Below, piece after piece: positions 34,923-45,474 of a stretch of DNA of 64,000 nt. The DNA lies in the NCBI RefSeq assembly GCF_003044065.1, contig NZ_PZJJ01000015.1, positions 1-64,000 on the forward strand, given 5' to 3'. Within the stretch, counting starts at the first letter, position 1. Every line of letters starts with the position of its first letter. The translations under genes and the position numbers were made by a program. The notes under the pieces were generated by a model, which was not told the DNA's origin, made no database searches, and saw only the letters and a program-made list of their open reading frames with translations. The DNA is from Alkalicoccus saliphilus (GTDB taxonomy: Bacteria > Bacillota > Bacilli > Bacillales > Salisediminibacteriaceae).

Positions 34923-35756
34923 TTATTTCTTTTTATGCTGGAACGCCTGGAACAGCTTCTCTGTGACCGGGCGCTCATCCGGCAGGTTCCGGCCGTCGAT
35001 GCTGCTGATACTTAGAATCTCCATCGTTGTAGAGGTAATAAACGCTTCATCCGCTTCCAGCAGTTCATCGAGTGAAAATGCTTCCTCCTTGAGGGGAATA
35101 TCATTTTCCCGGGCGCAGTCGATCGCTATCCTGCGCGTAATTCCATGTAGGATGCTGTTTGTCGCCGGGTACGTTTTCACCGTGCCGTCTTTCACTAAAA
35201 AGACGTTGCTGCTTGATCCTTCTTTAACGATACCATCATCCACAAACAACGCTTCATGGGCTCCGGCTTCCAACGCTTCCTGCTTGGCCATGACATTCGG
35301 CAGCAGGTTGAGCGATTTAATGTGGCAGAGCTTCCAGCGGACATCGTCCGTAGTAATGACCGGCACTCCGCTTTCACGCTTTTCCTCCGGTACAACACGG
35401 GCATTTTTTACGACGATCGAGAGAGCGGAAGCCCCCGGCACCGGGAACTGGTGCTGGCGTTTATAAATACCGCGGGTTACCTGCAGATAAATTTCCGCCT
35501 CTGTGATTCCGGAGCGGTTCAGTGCTTCCAGTGAAAGACGCTCGATTTCTTCCGGGGAATAAGGCAGCTCCATCCGGATAGCCGCTGCGCTTTTTTCGAG
35601 ACGCTCCATATGCTCCGCCATCGTGAAAGGACGGCCTTCATAGACGCGGATCACTTCATAAATACCATCGCCGAACTGATGGCCCCGCTCCTGAATAGGG
35701 ATTACCGGCTCATCGATTTCGACGAACCGGTCCTGGTAATAAGCAATTTCCGGCAT
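34923..35756 (-). CDS. dat: D-amino-acid aminotransferase
   Basis: 277 residues, fold type IV PLP enzyme. Lys147 in CHIKSLNLL binds PLP. Glu179 and the SSSNVF phosphate loop follow, as in Bacillus D-alanine transaminase. Makes D-Glu and D-Ala for the wall from 2-oxo acids. It starts 12 bases after the valS stop, so it is likely read from the valS T-box transcript. A branched-chain aminotransferase is the alternative, but the KSLNLL context favours Dat. Confidence 0.88.
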   Translation of the reverse strand: MPEIAYYQDRFVEIDEPVIPIQERGHQFGDGIYEVIRVYEGRPFTMAEHMERLEKSAAAIRMELPYSPEEIERLSLEALNRSGITEAEIYLQVTRGIYKRQHQFPVPGASALSIVVKNARVVPEEKRESGVPVITTDDVRWKLCHIKSLNLLPNVMAKQEALEAGAHEALFVDDGIVKEGSSSNVFLVKDGTVKTYPATNSILHGITRRIAIDCARENDIPLKEEAFSLDELLEADEAFITSTTMEILSISSIDGRNLPDERPVTEKLFQAFQHKKK

Positions 35757-35768
35757 AATACTATCTCC

Positions 35769-38414
35769 TTAATGTTTCAGTTCTTCGAGGCGTGCCTGTA
35801 CTTTCTCACGCTGCTCCATGTAATCTTTTTCTTTCATGCGTTCTTCTTCGACGACTTTTTCCGGTGCTTTGGCGATAAAGCCTTCGTTCGAAAGTTTTTT
35901 CTGAAGGCGTGCTACTTCCCCGTCGAGACGTTTCACTTCTTTGCCGAGGCGGTCGATCTCCGCATCGAGATCCAGAAGTCCTGCAAGCGGCATGTAAAGC
36001 TCCACACCGGAAAGGACGGAACTCATCGATTTTTCCGGCGCCTGGAAGTCGGTGCCGACGGTCAGTTCTGTCGGGTTGCAGAATTTTTCGATATACGCTT
36101 TGCCGCGCTCCAGCTGACCGAGTACTTCCTCATTGTCCGCTTTTACATACAGCGTAATGCCCCGGGACATCGGCACGTTCAGCTCGGAGCGCGTGTTTCG
36201 TACCGAACGGATAATTTCCTGAAGCAGCTGCATGTCCTTCACTGCCTGACGGTTGGAAAATTCATTTTCCACCGGCCACGAAGCAACGGTTATCGAATCT
36301 CCTTCATGCGGAAGGTGCTGCCATACTTCTTCTGTCAGGAACGGCATAAACGGGTGCAGCAGACGCATCGTCTGGTCCAGCACATACGCGAGAACAGAAC
36401 GGGTCGTATGCTTCGCCTCTTCGTCCTCTCCGCTCAGCGGCAGCTTGGCCATTTCGATATACCAGTCGCAGAAGTCATCCCAGATGAAATTATAGAGCGA
36501 CCGGCCGACTTCTCCAAACTCGTAATGATCGATATACTTTGTGACGTGGGCGATCGTTTCGTTCAGCCGGGTGAGAATCCATTCGTCGGCAATCGACTTC
36601 GGTCCCGTCAAATCCATTTCCTCATACTTCAGCCCGTTCATGTTCATAAGGGCGAAGCGGGAGGCATTCCAGATTTTGTTGCCGAAGTTCCAGTTGGCTT
36701 CGACCTTCTCCCAGTAGAAGCGCAGGTCCTGTCCAGGGGAGCTTCCTGTGCTCAGGAAAAAGCGCAGCGCATCGGCACCGTAGCGGTCGATAACGTCCAT
36801 CGGATCGACCCCGTTTCCGAGGGATTTACTCATTTTGCGTCCTTCGGAATCGCGCACAAGTCCGTGTATGAGCACGTCTTTAAACGGACGCTCTTCCGTA
36901 AAGTGCTGCCCCTGGAAAATCATCCGTGCCACCCAGAAGTAAATAATGTCGTAGCCGGTCACAAGAGCATCGGTCGGATAGTAGCGCTTAAAGTCCTCGG
37001 CGTTTTCATCCGGCCAGCCCATCGTGGAAAACGGCCAGAGAGCGGAAGAAAACCACGTGTCGAGTACGTCTTCATCCTGTTCCCAGTTTTCCGGGTCTTC
37101 CGGAGCGGTACGGCCGACGTAAATTTCACCCGTTTCCTTATGGTGCCACGCAGGGATACGGTGACCCCACCATAACTGGCGGGAAATACACCAGTCACGG
37201 ATATTTTCAATCCAGTGCAGGTATGTTTTTTCAAACCGGTCCGGCACGAAGTTGACTTTGTCTTCCTGTTTCTGCAGCTCAATCGCCTGGTCGGCAAGCG
37301 GCCCCATTTTTACGAACCACTGCGTCGAAAGATACGGTTCCACAACAGCACCGCTCCGCTCGGAGTGACCGACGCTGTGTTCATGATCTTCAATATCAAA
37401 CAGAATGCCTTCTTCCTGCAGGTCTTTTACGATCTGCTTCCGGCACTCGAAACGGTCCATGCCTTCATATTTTCCGGCATTTTCGTTCATCTGTCCGGAT
37501 TCATCCATCACAAGTACACGCTCCAGGTCATGGCGGTTGCCGATTTCAAAATCGTTCGGGTCGTGAGCCGGCGTAATTTTGACTGCCCCGGATCCGAATT
37601 CCATGTCCACGTAATCATCGGCGACAATCGTCATTTCGCGCCCGACGATCGGCAGCTTCACTTTTTTGCCGATCAGATGGCTGTACCGCTCGTCTTTCGG
37701 ATGAACAGCGACAGCCGTGTCCCCGAGCATCGTCTCCGGACGCGTCGTCGCGACTTCAATGTGCCCGGAACCATCTGCGAGCGGATAGCGCATATGGTAA
37801 AAGGCCCCTTTTACATCATGGTAAATGACTTCAATATCGGAAAGCGCGGTCTGCGTGGATGGATCCCAGTTGATAATATATTCGCCGCGGTAGATGAGTC
37901 CTTCCTCATACAGACGGACGAATACTTCCCGCACCGCATCCGAAAGACCTTCATCGAGCGTGAACCGCTCGCGGGAATAATCAAGGGAAAGCCCCATCTT
38001 GGCCCACTGCTCACGAATAAAGGAAGCATATTCCTCTTTCCATTCCCAGCTTTTTTCGAGAAATTTCTCCCGTCCGAGATCGTAGCGGGAAATTCCTTCT
38101 TCTTTCAGCTTTCCTTCCACTTTCGCCTGCGTCGCAATACCGGCATGATCCATCCCCGGAAGCCAGAGTGTATCATAGCCCTGCATCCGTTTTGTCCGGA
38201 TAAGAATATCCTGGAGCGTCGTATCCCACGCGTGACCAAGGTGGAGTCTTCCAGTGACGTTCGGAGGCGGGATAACAACCGTATAAGAATCTCTGCTTCT
38301 GTCTCCGGACGCTTCAAAAAACTTTCCTTCCTTCCAGTACTCGTACCATTTTGCCTCCGTTGCCTGCGGATCATATTTCGGCGGCATGGAAATGTCGTGC
38401 TGCTGTTCTGCCAT
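35769..38414 (-). CDS. valS: Valyl-tRNA synthetase
   Basis: 881 residues from ATG at 38414 with GGAGGAAAA ribosome binding site. The frame stays open upstream to 38729, but that part is the T-box leader. HIGH motif as HLGH (58-61), KMSKS in [16 protein letters not shown], the editing domain, and a C-terminal coiled coil (about 810-875). Charges tRNA-Val. In B. subtilis valS is followed by folC; here dat follows, and folC lies about 10 kb away. Confidence 0.97.
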   Translation of the reverse strand: MAEQQHDISMPPKYDPQATEAKWYEYWKEGKFFEASGDRSRDSYTVVIPPPNVTGRLHLGHAWDTTLQDILIRTKRMQGYDTLWLPGMDHAGIATQAKVEGKLKEEGISRYDLGREKFLEKSWEWKEEYASFIREQWAKMGLSLDYSRERFTLDEGLSDAVREVFVRLYEEGLIYRGEYIINWDPSTQTALSDIEVIYHDVKGAFYHMRYPLADGSGHIEVATTRPETMLGDTAVAVHPKDERYSHLIGKKVKLPIVGREMTIVADDYVDMEFGSGAVKITPAHDPNDFEIGNRHDLERVLVMDESGQMNENAGKYEGMDRFECRKQIVKDLQEEGILFDIEDHEHSVGHSERSGAVVEPYLSTQWFVKMGPLADQAIELQKQEDKVNFVPDRFEKTYLHWIENIRDWCISRQLWWGHRIPAWHHKETGEIYVGRTAPEDPENWEQDEDVLDTWFSSALWPFSTMGWPDENAEDFKRYYPTDALVTGYDIIYFWVARMIFQGQHFTEERPFKDVLIHGLVRDSEGRKMSKSLGNGVDPMDVIDRYGADALRFFLSTGSSPGQDLRFYWEKVEANWNFGNKIWNASRFALMNMNGLKYEEMDLTGPKSIADEWILTRLNETIAHVTKYIDHYEFGEVGRSLYNFIWDDFCDWYIEMAKLPLSGEDEEAKHTTRSVLAYVLDQTMRLLHPFMPFLTEEVWQHLPHEGDSITVASWPVENEFSNRQAVKDMQLLQEIIRSVRNTRSELNVPMSRGITLYVKADNEEVLGQLERGKAYIEKFCNPTELTVGTDFQAPEKSMSSVLSGVELYMPLAGLLDLDAEIDRLGKEVKRLDGEVARLQKKLSNEGFIAKAPEKVVEEERMKEKDYMEQREKVQARLEELKH

Positions 38415-38449
38415 CGGCTTTTCCTCCTGTATATTGTATATTTGCGCAT

Positions 38450-38745
38450 ACAAAAAGCCCTCCTGCGTCAAAGGACGAAGAGGGCTGTTTTCCCCGCGGT
38501 ACCACCTTTGTTTACCGGAAACGATACTTTTGGAAAGATATCTGCACACCTTTCCGGTTTGTTTTTCCGGCACACTCCCGGCCTTAACGCGGCTGAAACG
38601 TCCCCGGCTGCTGAATCGGTCACCGGGGCTGCTCCGGGGCGACTTCCTGCATTCCATGACAGACGGCCTTACAGCGGCACAATGCCGGCCGTCCTCTCTG
38701 AGAAATGTGCATGCAGTACTACTCCCCATCAGGGCATGTTCTATA
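38450..38745 (-). promoter_or_regulatory. T-box leader of valS
   Basis: On the minus strand: a stem I region with AGTAGTA and AGAGAG motifs, the T-box AGGTGGTACCGCGG (38494-38507 in plus coordinates), then terminator AGCCCTC / GAGGGCT with T5 (38451-38486). Uncharged tRNA-Val should pair with the T-box and prevent termination. The specifier codon was not resolved by eye. Confidence 0.92.
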
Positions 38746-38781
38746 CACGTATTTTACAACGGCATGCCCGAAGAATCAATA

Positions 38782-39258
38782 CTACTTGTCGATAACGCCT
38801 TTCTGCACACCGTTTTCCTTATATAATTTCAAAAAGTGTTTATGCGACCTGCGGAGATTATCCGGCAGAGCTGTTAGAGGAAACCACCGCAGCTCCACCG
38901 TTTCTTCATCTGAATCCGACAATTCTCCAGCGGGGGCTTCGCACGTATATAGACCGGTCACTGCATAATACGGGTCCCCGTTCGGCGCTTCCACGTAGTA
39001 ATCTTTCCCCGAAAACATTCCGAAAGCGTGCATGTCCTCTTCCGGAAGAGCCAGGCCCGTTTCTTCCTTCACTTCCCGTACCGCTGTTTCTTCAAAGCTT
39101 TCACCAGGCTCCATTAATCCCCCCGGCAGCCCCCATTCGCCTTCTTCTCTTTTCTGCAGCAGTATATCATCTTCTATCGTATGTATAATCACTGCTGCCC
39201 CAGGGAGAAGGAGCGTTTCCTTCCCTAAGGATTCTCGTAATTTCTTAAAGTAGCTCAT
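38782..39258 (-). CDS. Nudix hydrolase
   Basis: 158 residues. Full Nudix box G47-x5-E53-x7-R61-E62-x2-E65-E66-x-G68. Hydrolyses a nucleoside diphosphate linked to another group; the substrate is not predictable. Its C-terminal end lies just upstream of the valS T-box. Confidence 0.9.
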   Translation of the reverse strand: MSYFKKLRESLGKETLLLPGAAVIIHTIEDDILLQKREEGEWGLPGGLMEPGESFEETAVREVKEETGLALPEEDMHAFGMFSGKDYYVEAPNGDPYYAVTGLYTCEAPAGELSDSDEETVELRWFPLTALPDNLRRSHKHFLKLYKENGVQKGVIDK

Positions 39259-39279
39259 CCGCTTTTCCCCTCTCTTTGT

Positions 39280-39453
39280 TCAATCCGGCCGATTATCTGT
39301 AAGCCTGTCCAGTTTTTCTTCAATTGCGCGAAGACGTTTATTTCTTTCCCGCGAGGAGCGGACAAAAAAGACAGCCAGGTAAATTCCACCGCCTAAAAAA
39401 AGGAGCGGAAGAACGAGGGCAATCAGCTGATATACAGCTGCAGCTATTTCCAT
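39280..39453 (-). CDS. Small single-helix membrane protein
   Basis: 57 residues: a hydrophobic helix at about 7-30, then a basic, helical cytoplasmic tail (SRERNKRLRAIEEKLDRL). AAGGAGGG ribosome binding site about 12 bases upstream of ATG at 39453. The layout resembles small Bacillus proteins with a membrane helix and coiled tail. Not recognised. Confidence 0.6.
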   Translation of the reverse strand: MEIAAAVYQLIALVLPLLFLGGGIYLAVFFVRSSRERNKRLRAIEEKLDRLTDNRPD

Positions 39454-39493
39454 AGTTAAACGATCCCTCCTTTGTACTCACTGTATGAAGGCA

Positions 39494-40420
39494 CTATTTA
39501 TCAAAAATATGCAGTCGGTATTTGCTGGAGATATCCTCGAGGATTTTCAGGCCGGCTACGCTGTTTCCTTTTCCGTTAATTGCCGGACCGATAATACCGA
39601 TACCCATTTCATGCGGCGGGGCAGCGAGAATGCCGCCGCTCACTCCGCTTTTTGCAGGAATTCCTGAGCGTAGAAGCGTTTCCCCGGATTCATTATACAT
39701 CCCGGCCGTCAGCATAATCGAGAGGGAAATTTTCACGGCTCTCGGCAGGTTTTTATGTACAACCTGGCCCTGGGACCGCCCTCCTGTTGACAAAAACAGC
39801 CCGATCTTCGCCAGATCGGAACACGTAACTTTAATAGAACAGAGCCGGAAGTAAAGCTCGAGTGCTTTCTCGACATTTGTATCGATCACACCGGTACTTT
39901 TCATAAAGTATGCTAAGGAGCGGTTCCGGTCGCCGGTCAGTATTTCTGATTGAAATACTTTTTCATCGTATTCGAGGTTATCCCGGCCGATAATGCCGCT
40001 GATAAACTGGCAGACCCGTTCGTACTGCTCTTCCACATTATTTCCGTGGATCATGGAGGAGACCGCGATGGCCCCGGCGTTAATGAGCGGATTCAGCGGA
40101 CGGTTTTCCGGCTTTGATTCCAGCTCTGATACGGAATTAAAAGGCTCCCCGCTTGACTCCATGCCGACTTTGGAAAACACCTGGTCCGGCCCGTTGTCGA
40201 GTACGGCGACGAGCAGATTTATCACTTTGGAAATACTCTGCAGCGTAAAAGGAGTTTCACAGTCCCCGACGCTCGTTATTTTCCCATCCGGTGAAGCAAT
40301 CGTCAGTCCGATCTGATCCGGATCCGCATAAGCGAGCTCCGGAATGTAATCTGCCGTATTTCCCAACTTTGCAAAGGGCCGGTTCCGGTCCAATATTTCC
40401 TGCAGTTCTCCTCTATCCAT
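39494..40420 (-). CDS. glsA: Glutaminase GlsA
   Basis: 308 residues from ATG at 40420; a GTG three codons earlier overlaps the AGGAGAG site. Beta-lactamase-like glutaminase with Ser62 and Lys65 in QSISK, plus NPLINAGAIA and SGVSGGILA. Converts glutamine to glutamate and ammonia; can aid pH or osmotic balance. Single gene. Confidence 0.93.
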   Translation of the reverse strand: MDRGELQEILDRNRPFAKLGNTADYIPELAYADPDQIGLTIASPDGKITSVGDCETPFTLQSISKVINLLVAVLDNGPDQVFSKVGMESSGEPFNSVSELESKPENRPLNPLINAGAIAVSSMIHGNNVEEQYERVCQFISGIIGRDNLEYDEKVFQSEILTGDRNRSLAYFMKSTGVIDTNVEKALELYFRLCSIKVTCSDLAKIGLFLSTGGRSQGQVVHKNLPRAVKISLSIMLTAGMYNESGETLLRSGIPAKSGVSGGILAAPPHEMGIGIIGPAINGKGNSVAGLKILEDISSKYRLHIFDK

Positions 40421-40589
40421 GTTCGTCACTCTCCTTCAGCGTCACTACCTATGTAAACACAGTTACTTCTTCTCTTCCCTACCTTCTATAGAAAGAAACA
40501 CTTCTTCAGCGGCCGGCTGTTCCTGGAAGAGAAAAAGTTCTTCCAACCGGAGCTGATCCTGTTTAATTAAAAGCTATAGAGATAATAAA

Positions 40590-40690
40590 TAGCCGTTTTC
40601 GTTTCCACGGGAAGACTTCAGCTAATTTCTTGCGCGCGGCTTTTATCGTCTCAGAGTCTTCCATCTCCACTACAGCTGGTAAAAAAGACA
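40590..40690 (+). repeat. Truncated structured repeat copy
   Basis: CTTCAGCTAA at 40616-40625, then TCAGAGTC and a shared tail CCACTACAGCT. The hairpin and GGATCTTCG part are missing. Confidence 0.6.
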
Positions 40691-40739
40691 GGGCATAAAC
40701 AGGCTCCGTTCCTATGTTTAAATAAAGAAGTTACCTTAC

Positions 40740-41000
40740 TGGAAGGCTGCCTTGAAAATAAAAAAATGAACGTCCGCCTTCGTTTCCATGGAGAGGCTTT
40801 CCGAGCGGACCGGCCTCAGCTAATTCTGTCCTCCTTTTGTCGGTCAGAATGGATCTTCGGCTCTGTCTTCATCGCTCTGGAGTCCCTCCATGTCCACTAC
40901 AGCTTCCGATAAAATGATCACGTTCTGATAGAGAAAGCATGCGGCTGTCCTTCCGTCCGGGATGATCTGCGTGGTTTCAAGCGTCAGATAGAATCCAACA
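40740..41000 (+). repeat. Composite repeat, modules C-D (E lost)
   Basis: C copy with CTCAGCTAA (40815-40823), arms ATTCTG/CAGAAT (40823-40828, 40845-40850) and GGATCTTCGG (40851-40860). A shortened D follows with ATGCGGCTGTCC. Closely matches 1430-1845. Beyond 41000 the sequence becomes AT-rich and leads to the acquired gene. Confidence 0.75.
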
Positions 41001-41161
41001 TCAGCGAAGTGAAATTATAATAAATGATATGATAATAAAAGAGAATTTAATTCCAGATATAGAAACTTATGATACACCTGGATTATCTGAGGTTTGCTGT
41101 ATAAAGGCTATTTCTTTATTTAACTAACTGGGAGAGGTCTTATTTTAGAATGGAGATAAAA

Positions 41162-42031
41162 ATGAACATTAAAGAGATAATTAAAGAACTGATTCACCAT
41201 AATATAATTCAATCGAGAACCATAGAATATGAGAAATTAAATGGAGGTACTGTCAGTGAATTGTACCTTCTTCATAACTATGATGGTACTAAGTTTGTTG
41301 TTAAGTTAAATGAAAAACAAATTTTAAAATCAGAGATGTATTTTCTTGATTTCTACAAGAAATTGAACCTGTTACCTAATCTTCTCTTTGTTGAGCAATC
41401 ATATAATTATATAGTCTATTCATTCATTTCTGGAAAAACAAACTTCAGAGTAAAAAATAAGCAGGAAATGCTTACAACACTTGTGGATGAAGCTATAAAT
41501 AATTATAAAACCGTTCCGAATGTTATTGGGTTTGGCTACACAGATGAATTAACAGATTCCTGGGAAGCTTTTCTTTTGAATGAGATTATTGAAGTAAATA
41601 AGCTATTAAAACCACATTTACCAGGCGATGAATATAACTTTGTACTTAATGTTTTAGAAAACCTAAAGAACCAGGACACAGAAAGAGAAAAATATCTATT
41701 ACACGGTGATTGTGGAGTTCATAATTTCATTTATAACGATGGAGAATTAAGAGGCGTAATTGACCCAACTCCTGTTATCGGATATCCCCTATATGATTTA
41801 ATCTATGCTTTTTGTTCTTCACCAAATGATTTAACAATAGAAACTATAGACTCAGCAGTTAGTCATTTGGTGATTAAAGGGGAAAAAAATACTTCAACTT
41901 TATACGACGAAGTAATTATTGGTTTGTACCTTCGTTTAGGGGCTTGTATTAAACATCATCCATATGATTTTGAGAAATACCTTAATGCCTGGTACTTCTG
42001 GAAAAAGTTAAGCAAAACCGTGCAATTATAA
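41162..42031 (+). CDS. APH-family phosphotransferase, AT-rich
   Basis: 289 residues from ATG at 41162 (GGAGAT 6 bases upstream; an ATG at 41150 has a poorer site). Kinase-like fold with nucleotide loop LNGGTVSELYLL, catalytic LLHGDCGVHNFIYN (Asp, Asn) and metal site GVIDPTPVIGYPLYDL. Such proteins phosphorylate aminoglycosides, choline or other small hydroxyl compounds; the substrate is open. Much more AT-rich than the region and enclosed by repeats, so probably acquired. Confidence 0.82.
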   Translation: MNIKEIIKELIHHNIIQSRTIEYEKLNGGTVSELYLLHNYDGTKFVVKLNEKQILKSEMYFLDFYKKLNLLPNLLFVEQSYNYIVYSFISGKTNFRVKNKQEMLTTLVDEAINNYKTVPNVIGFGYTDELTDSWEAFLLNEIIEVNKLLKPHLPGDEYNFVLNVLENLKNQDTEREKYLLHGDCGVHNFIYNDGELRGVIDPTPVIGYPLYDLIYAFCSSPNDLTIETIDSAVSHLVIKGEKNTSTLYDEVIIGLYLRLGACIKHHPYDFEKYLNAWYFWKKLSKTVQL

Positions 42032-42038
42032 GTTTACC

Positions 42039-42072
42039 CTTCTTCAAGTAACAGGTGCGTTAGTTGAAGAAG
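42039..42072 (+). terminator. Hairpin after the phosphotransferase gene
   Basis: CTTCTTCAA / TTGAAGAAG with a 16-base loop and no T-run. May stop or protect the transcript; weak call. Confidence 0.4.
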
Positions 42073-42184
42073 ACAATAAAACCAAACATAAATTTCAGTT
42101 TTATGGAGGTTATGTTTTTTTATATGAATATCAACATTGCTTTAACAGAGCCATTCAAATAAAGAAAAAGGTGTTTAAAAATCA

Positions 42185-42335
42185 TTTTTTATTGCCCTGT
42201 TCCAGCCGCAGGGAATGCTCCGAGGCGAGATAGGACGAGGCGAAGATCCGTTCAGGAGGGAATTAGCTGCCCGCTCGGAAAGCGTTCCGTCAGGCGGAAG
42301 CAGGGAAGCCTCTGCCTATACATAAACAATACTTT
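42185..42335 (-). repeat. Structured repeat copy, inverted, right of the AT-rich gene
   Basis: Plus strand reads AGGACGAGGCGAAGATCC (to 42249), TTAGCTG (42263-42269) and GGAAAGCG. Short version of the long type at 13540-13845 and 165-480. Confidence 0.72.
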
Positions 42336-42447
42336 TTCAGACGTTTAAAAGCTGCCCCACATATATGGGACAGCTTTCTTTAGTCCGTCTTTATCGCCGG
42401 AGCTTAAAGACATGAAACAATTTTATATCGATTTTGGCAGCTGTACT

Positions 42448-43743
42448 TTACTTGCGCTCTTCTGAAATAACGGAAAAAGCTTTTTCCGCTGCAGCGATCG
42501 TCTTTTCAATATCCTCTTCCGTGTGCTTCGTAGAGAGGAACAGCCCTTCAAACTGGGACGGCGGTACAGAAACTCCGTTTTCCAGCATGAGGTTAAAGTA
42601 ACGGCTGAACATGTCCAGATCTGATGTTTTCGCTGTTTCGAAGTTTCTTACCTCTTCATTGGTGAAGAAGAAACCGACCATCGATCCGGCACGTGTCGTC
42701 CAGTGTGGAATGCCGTGCTTCTCTGCAGCTTCGGCCATGCCTTTTTCCAGCCGGTCCCCGATTTTATCGAAGTAGTCATAGCTTTCCGGTGTGAGCTGAC
42801 TGATCGTTTCAAAGCCTGCTCCCATCGCAAGCGGATTGCCGGAAAGAGTCCCTGCCTGATAAATGTCCCCTGCAGGAGCAATTCTCTCCATAATGTCACG
42901 GCGTCCGCCGAAGGCTCCAGCCGGAAGACCGCCGCCGATCACTTTTCCGAGGCACGTAAGATCCGGTGTTACACCGAGCTCTCCCTGCGCACAGTTATAG
43001 CCGACGCGGAACCCGGTCATCACTTCATCGAATATTAACAGCGAGCCGTATTGTTCCGTAATTTCACGGATGCCTTCAAGAAAGCCTTCCTCCGGGCGGA
43101 CAACGCCCATGTTGCCGGTTACCGGTTCAAGAATGACGCCGGCAATATCGTCCCCGAAGTTTTCAAATGCCACTTTCAGGCTTTCCAGATCATTGTAAGG
43201 TACCGTCAGCGTGTTGGAAGCAACGGATTCCGGTACTCCCGGGCTGTCCGGAAGGCCGAGTGTCGCCACGCCGGATCCTGCTTTAATCAGCAGGGAATCT
43301 CCGTGCCCGTGGTAGCAGCCTTCGAATTTCAGAATCTTATTTCTGCCGGTATAGCCGCGTGCAAGACGAAGAGCGCTCATCGTTGCTTCGGTCCCGGAGC
43401 TGACCATACGTACCATTTCAATGGACGGGACACGGTCGATTACGAGTTCTGCCAGCTTTGTTTCCATTTCGTGCGGTGCACCAAAACTTGTCCCTTTCGC
43501 TGTGAGATCCTGCACGGTTTCCACGACTTTGTCATCCGCGTGTCCGTGGATGAGCGGTCCCCAGGAAAGCACATAATCAATGTACTCATTCCCGTCCAGA
43601 TCCCATAGGCGGGAGCCTTTTCCTTTGTCAAAATAGACCGGGTCGCGCCCGACGGAATTAAACGCCCGCACCGGACTGTTTACTCCGCCCGGCATAAGTG
43701 GTTTTGCCTGTTCAAATGCTTTCGAAGATTGATTCCAGTTCAT
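42448..43743 (-). CDS. hemL: Glutamate-1-semialdehyde 2,1-aminomutase
   Basis: 431 residues from ATG at 43743; the earlier GTG is inside the GAGGTGAT ribosome binding site. PLP enzyme: [16 protein letters not shown], Asp in FDEVMTGFR, and the PLP lysine in CLGKVIGGG. Last step of the C5 route to 5-aminolevulinate. Last gene of hemAXCDBL. Confidence 0.97.
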   Translation of the reverse strand: MNWNQSSKAFEQAKPLMPGGVNSPVRAFNSVGRDPVYFDKGKGSRLWDLDGNEYIDYVLSWGPLIHGHADDKVVETVQDLTAKGTSFGAPHEMETKLAELVIDRVPSIEMVRMVSSGTEATMSALRLARGYTGRNKILKFEGCYHGHGDSLLIKAGSGVATLGLPDSPGVPESVASNTLTVPYNDLESLKVAFENFGDDIAGVILEPVTGNMGVVRPEEGFLEGIREITEQYGSLLIFDEVMTGFRVGYNCAQGELGVTPDLTCLGKVIGGGLPAGAFGGRRDIMERIAPAGDIYQAGTLSGNPLAMGAGFETISQLTPESYDYFDKIGDRLEKGMAEAAEKHGIPHWTTRAGSMVGFFFTNEEVRNFETAKTSDLDMFSRYFNLMLENGVSVPPSQFEGLFLSTKHTEEDIEKTIAAAEKAFSVISEERK

Positions 43744-43771
43744 CTGTATCACCTCGTCAACGATTTTGTTC

Positions 43772-44749
43772 TTACGATTCTTTCAGCCAGTCGGCTGCGT
43801 CTTTCGCGTAGTAGGTTAAGATCAAGTCTGCTCCGGCACGCTTCATACTCGTCAGTTTTTCCAGCACGACAGCTTTTTCATCAATCCAGCCGTTCTGTGC
43901 CGCTGCTTTGATCATGGAGTATTCCCCGCTGACGTTGTACGCGACAATCGGCACGTCCTCCCGGTTCCTTATGTCGCGGATAATATCAAGGTAGGAGAGG
44001 GCGGGTTTCACAATCAGAAAATCCGCTCCTTCTTCCACATCGGAAGCGGCTTCGCGGAATGCTTCCCGGCGGTTGGCCGGATCCATCTGATACGTTTTCC
44101 GGTCTCCGGACTGCGGCGAGGAATGGGCAGCGTCCCGAAACGGTCCGTAAAACGCCGAAGCGTATTTTACGGCGTAGCTCATGATCGGGATGTTTTTATA
44201 GCCCGCTTCATCAAGGCCCTGACGGATGGCTGCAGTAAAGCCGTCCATCATGTTGGAAGGCGCGATGATGTCCGCCCCCGCCTCCGCCTGGGAAACAGCG
44301 GTCTGCACAAGCAGATCCAGCGATTCATCGTTCAGGATTTCCCCATCCTTTACGACACCGCAGTGCCCATGATCGGTAAACTGGCAGAGGCACGTATCTG
44401 CTATAATCGTAAGATGCGGATGAGCCGCTCTGATCTGTCTTGTCGCACGCTGTACAATGCCTTCTGTATCATAGGCGCTTGACCCAACCGCATCTTTTTC
44501 TGCCGGTACACCGAAAAGAATAATTGTTTCAATCCCTTTTTCCACCGCTTCCGCCACTTCTGCATCCACACGGTCCAGGGACCACTGATACACTCCCGGC
44601 ATCGAAGCTACCGGATTTTTAATATCGTTCCCGTCCATAACGAAAATCGGATAAATAAAATCTTCCGGACGTACGTGTGTTTCGCGCACCATGCTGCGGA
44701 TACCGGATGTCCGGCGCAGCCGGCGGTGCCGGTCAAAAGTTACATTCAT
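43772..44749 (-). CDS. hemB: Porphobilinogen synthase
   Basis: 325 residues. Zinc cysteines C120, C122 and C130 ([13 protein letters not shown]), substrate lysines K195 (SYAVKYAS) and K248 (LIVKPAL). Joins two 5-aminolevulinates. Start overlaps the hemD stop by 4 bases. Confidence 0.97.
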   Translation of the reverse strand: MNVTFDRHRRLRRTSGIRSMVRETHVRPEDFIYPIFVMDGNDIKNPVASMPGVYQWSLDRVDAEVAEAVEKGIETIILFGVPAEKDAVGSSAYDTEGIVQRATRQIRAAHPHLTIIADTCLCQFTDHGHCGVVKDGEILNDESLDLLVQTAVSQAEAGADIIAPSNMMDGFTAAIRQGLDEAGYKNIPIMSYAVKYASAFYGPFRDAAHSSPQSGDRKTYQMDPANRREAFREAASDVEEGADFLIVKPALSYLDIIRDIRNREDVPIVAYNVSGEYSMIKAAAQNGWIDEKAVVLEKLTSMKRAGADLILTYYAKDAADWLKES

Positions 44750-45465
44750 ACGGTCACCTTCTTTTTTATTATCGTCGTAACGAGCGCTTCTATCGTATAG
44801 GTCTCCGGTGTTATCACTTCCCGGTCCGTATACTTTCGAATCGCTTTTTCAGTAATACTTCCTATACTTCCGAAGAAAAGATTTTCCGGGAGATCAGCCG
44901 GAGCTGCTTCAAAAAAAGCATGTACGGCCGAAGGACTGAGAAAAAGCACCCCATCCACCTGCTCCAGCAGCGGTACGAGCCGCTCTTGAGCGTCCGGATC
45001 GGGTACTGTATCGTAAAGTACGATGTCCTCCACTATGCGGCCGTCTTCCTCCAGCAGATGCTTCAATGCCGGACGGGCCCGGCGGCTGCGGGGATAAACG
45101 ATCCGGTCTTCCCGGTGGGCCGTTTTTATCAGCGCCTCTGCAAGAGCCTCTGCATCGAACCTTTTTGGCACGAGATCGACCGTATAGCCTTTACTTTCAG
45201 CACAGGCCGCTGTTTTCGGACCGACGCAGGCAATGCGTGCTTTCGGTTTATCCACTGACAGCCGGTGCCAGAACTCCACCGTATTCACACTCGTAAAGAC
45301 GAGCCAGTCGCTCTCTTTCAATTCAGGGAGATGTACTTCTTCCGCTTCTATACGGATAAGCGGAAGGTCCACACTCTCTGCCCCCGACTCTTCCAGGACC
45401 GTGCGGAGCGGAGCCGCCTGGTGGGCAGCTCTTGTATTCAGCAGCTTCAGTCGTCTCCGTTCCAT
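44746..45465 (-). CDS. hemD: Uroporphyrinogen-III synthase
   Basis: 239 residues, a fast-evolving family; recognised by its place between hemC and hemB and by [27 protein letters not shown] and [12 protein letters not shown]. Closes hydroxymethylbilane with ring D inversion. Starts 10 bases after hemC. Confidence 0.94.
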   Translation of the reverse strand: MERRRLKLLNTRAAHQAAPLRTVLEESGAESVDLPLIRIEAEEVHLPELKESDWLVFTSVNTVEFWHRLSVDKPKARIACVGPKTAACAESKGYTVDLVPKRFDAEALAEALIKTAHREDRIVYPRSRRARPALKHLLEEDGRIVEDIVLYDTVPDPDAQERLVPLLEQVDGVLFLSPSAVHAFFEAAPADLPENLFFGSIGSITEKAIRKYTDREVITPETYTIEALVTTIIKKKVTV

Positions 45466-45474
45466 CCTATCCCT

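Noticed and set aside
38415-38729. N-terminal extension of valS by about 105 codons
   Set aside because: This stretch is the T-box leader, with the T-box motif and terminator; the ATG at 38414 has a strong ribosome binding site and matches the family start.
37215-38795. 526-codon open frame on the plus strand
   Set aside because: Antisense to valS. Composition is a mirror of valS codon bias and no family features are present. The 521-codon frame at 35610-37175 is the same case.
43932-44749. Magnesium-type rather than zinc-type porphobilinogen synthase
   Set aside because: All three zinc cysteines (120, 122, 130) are present.
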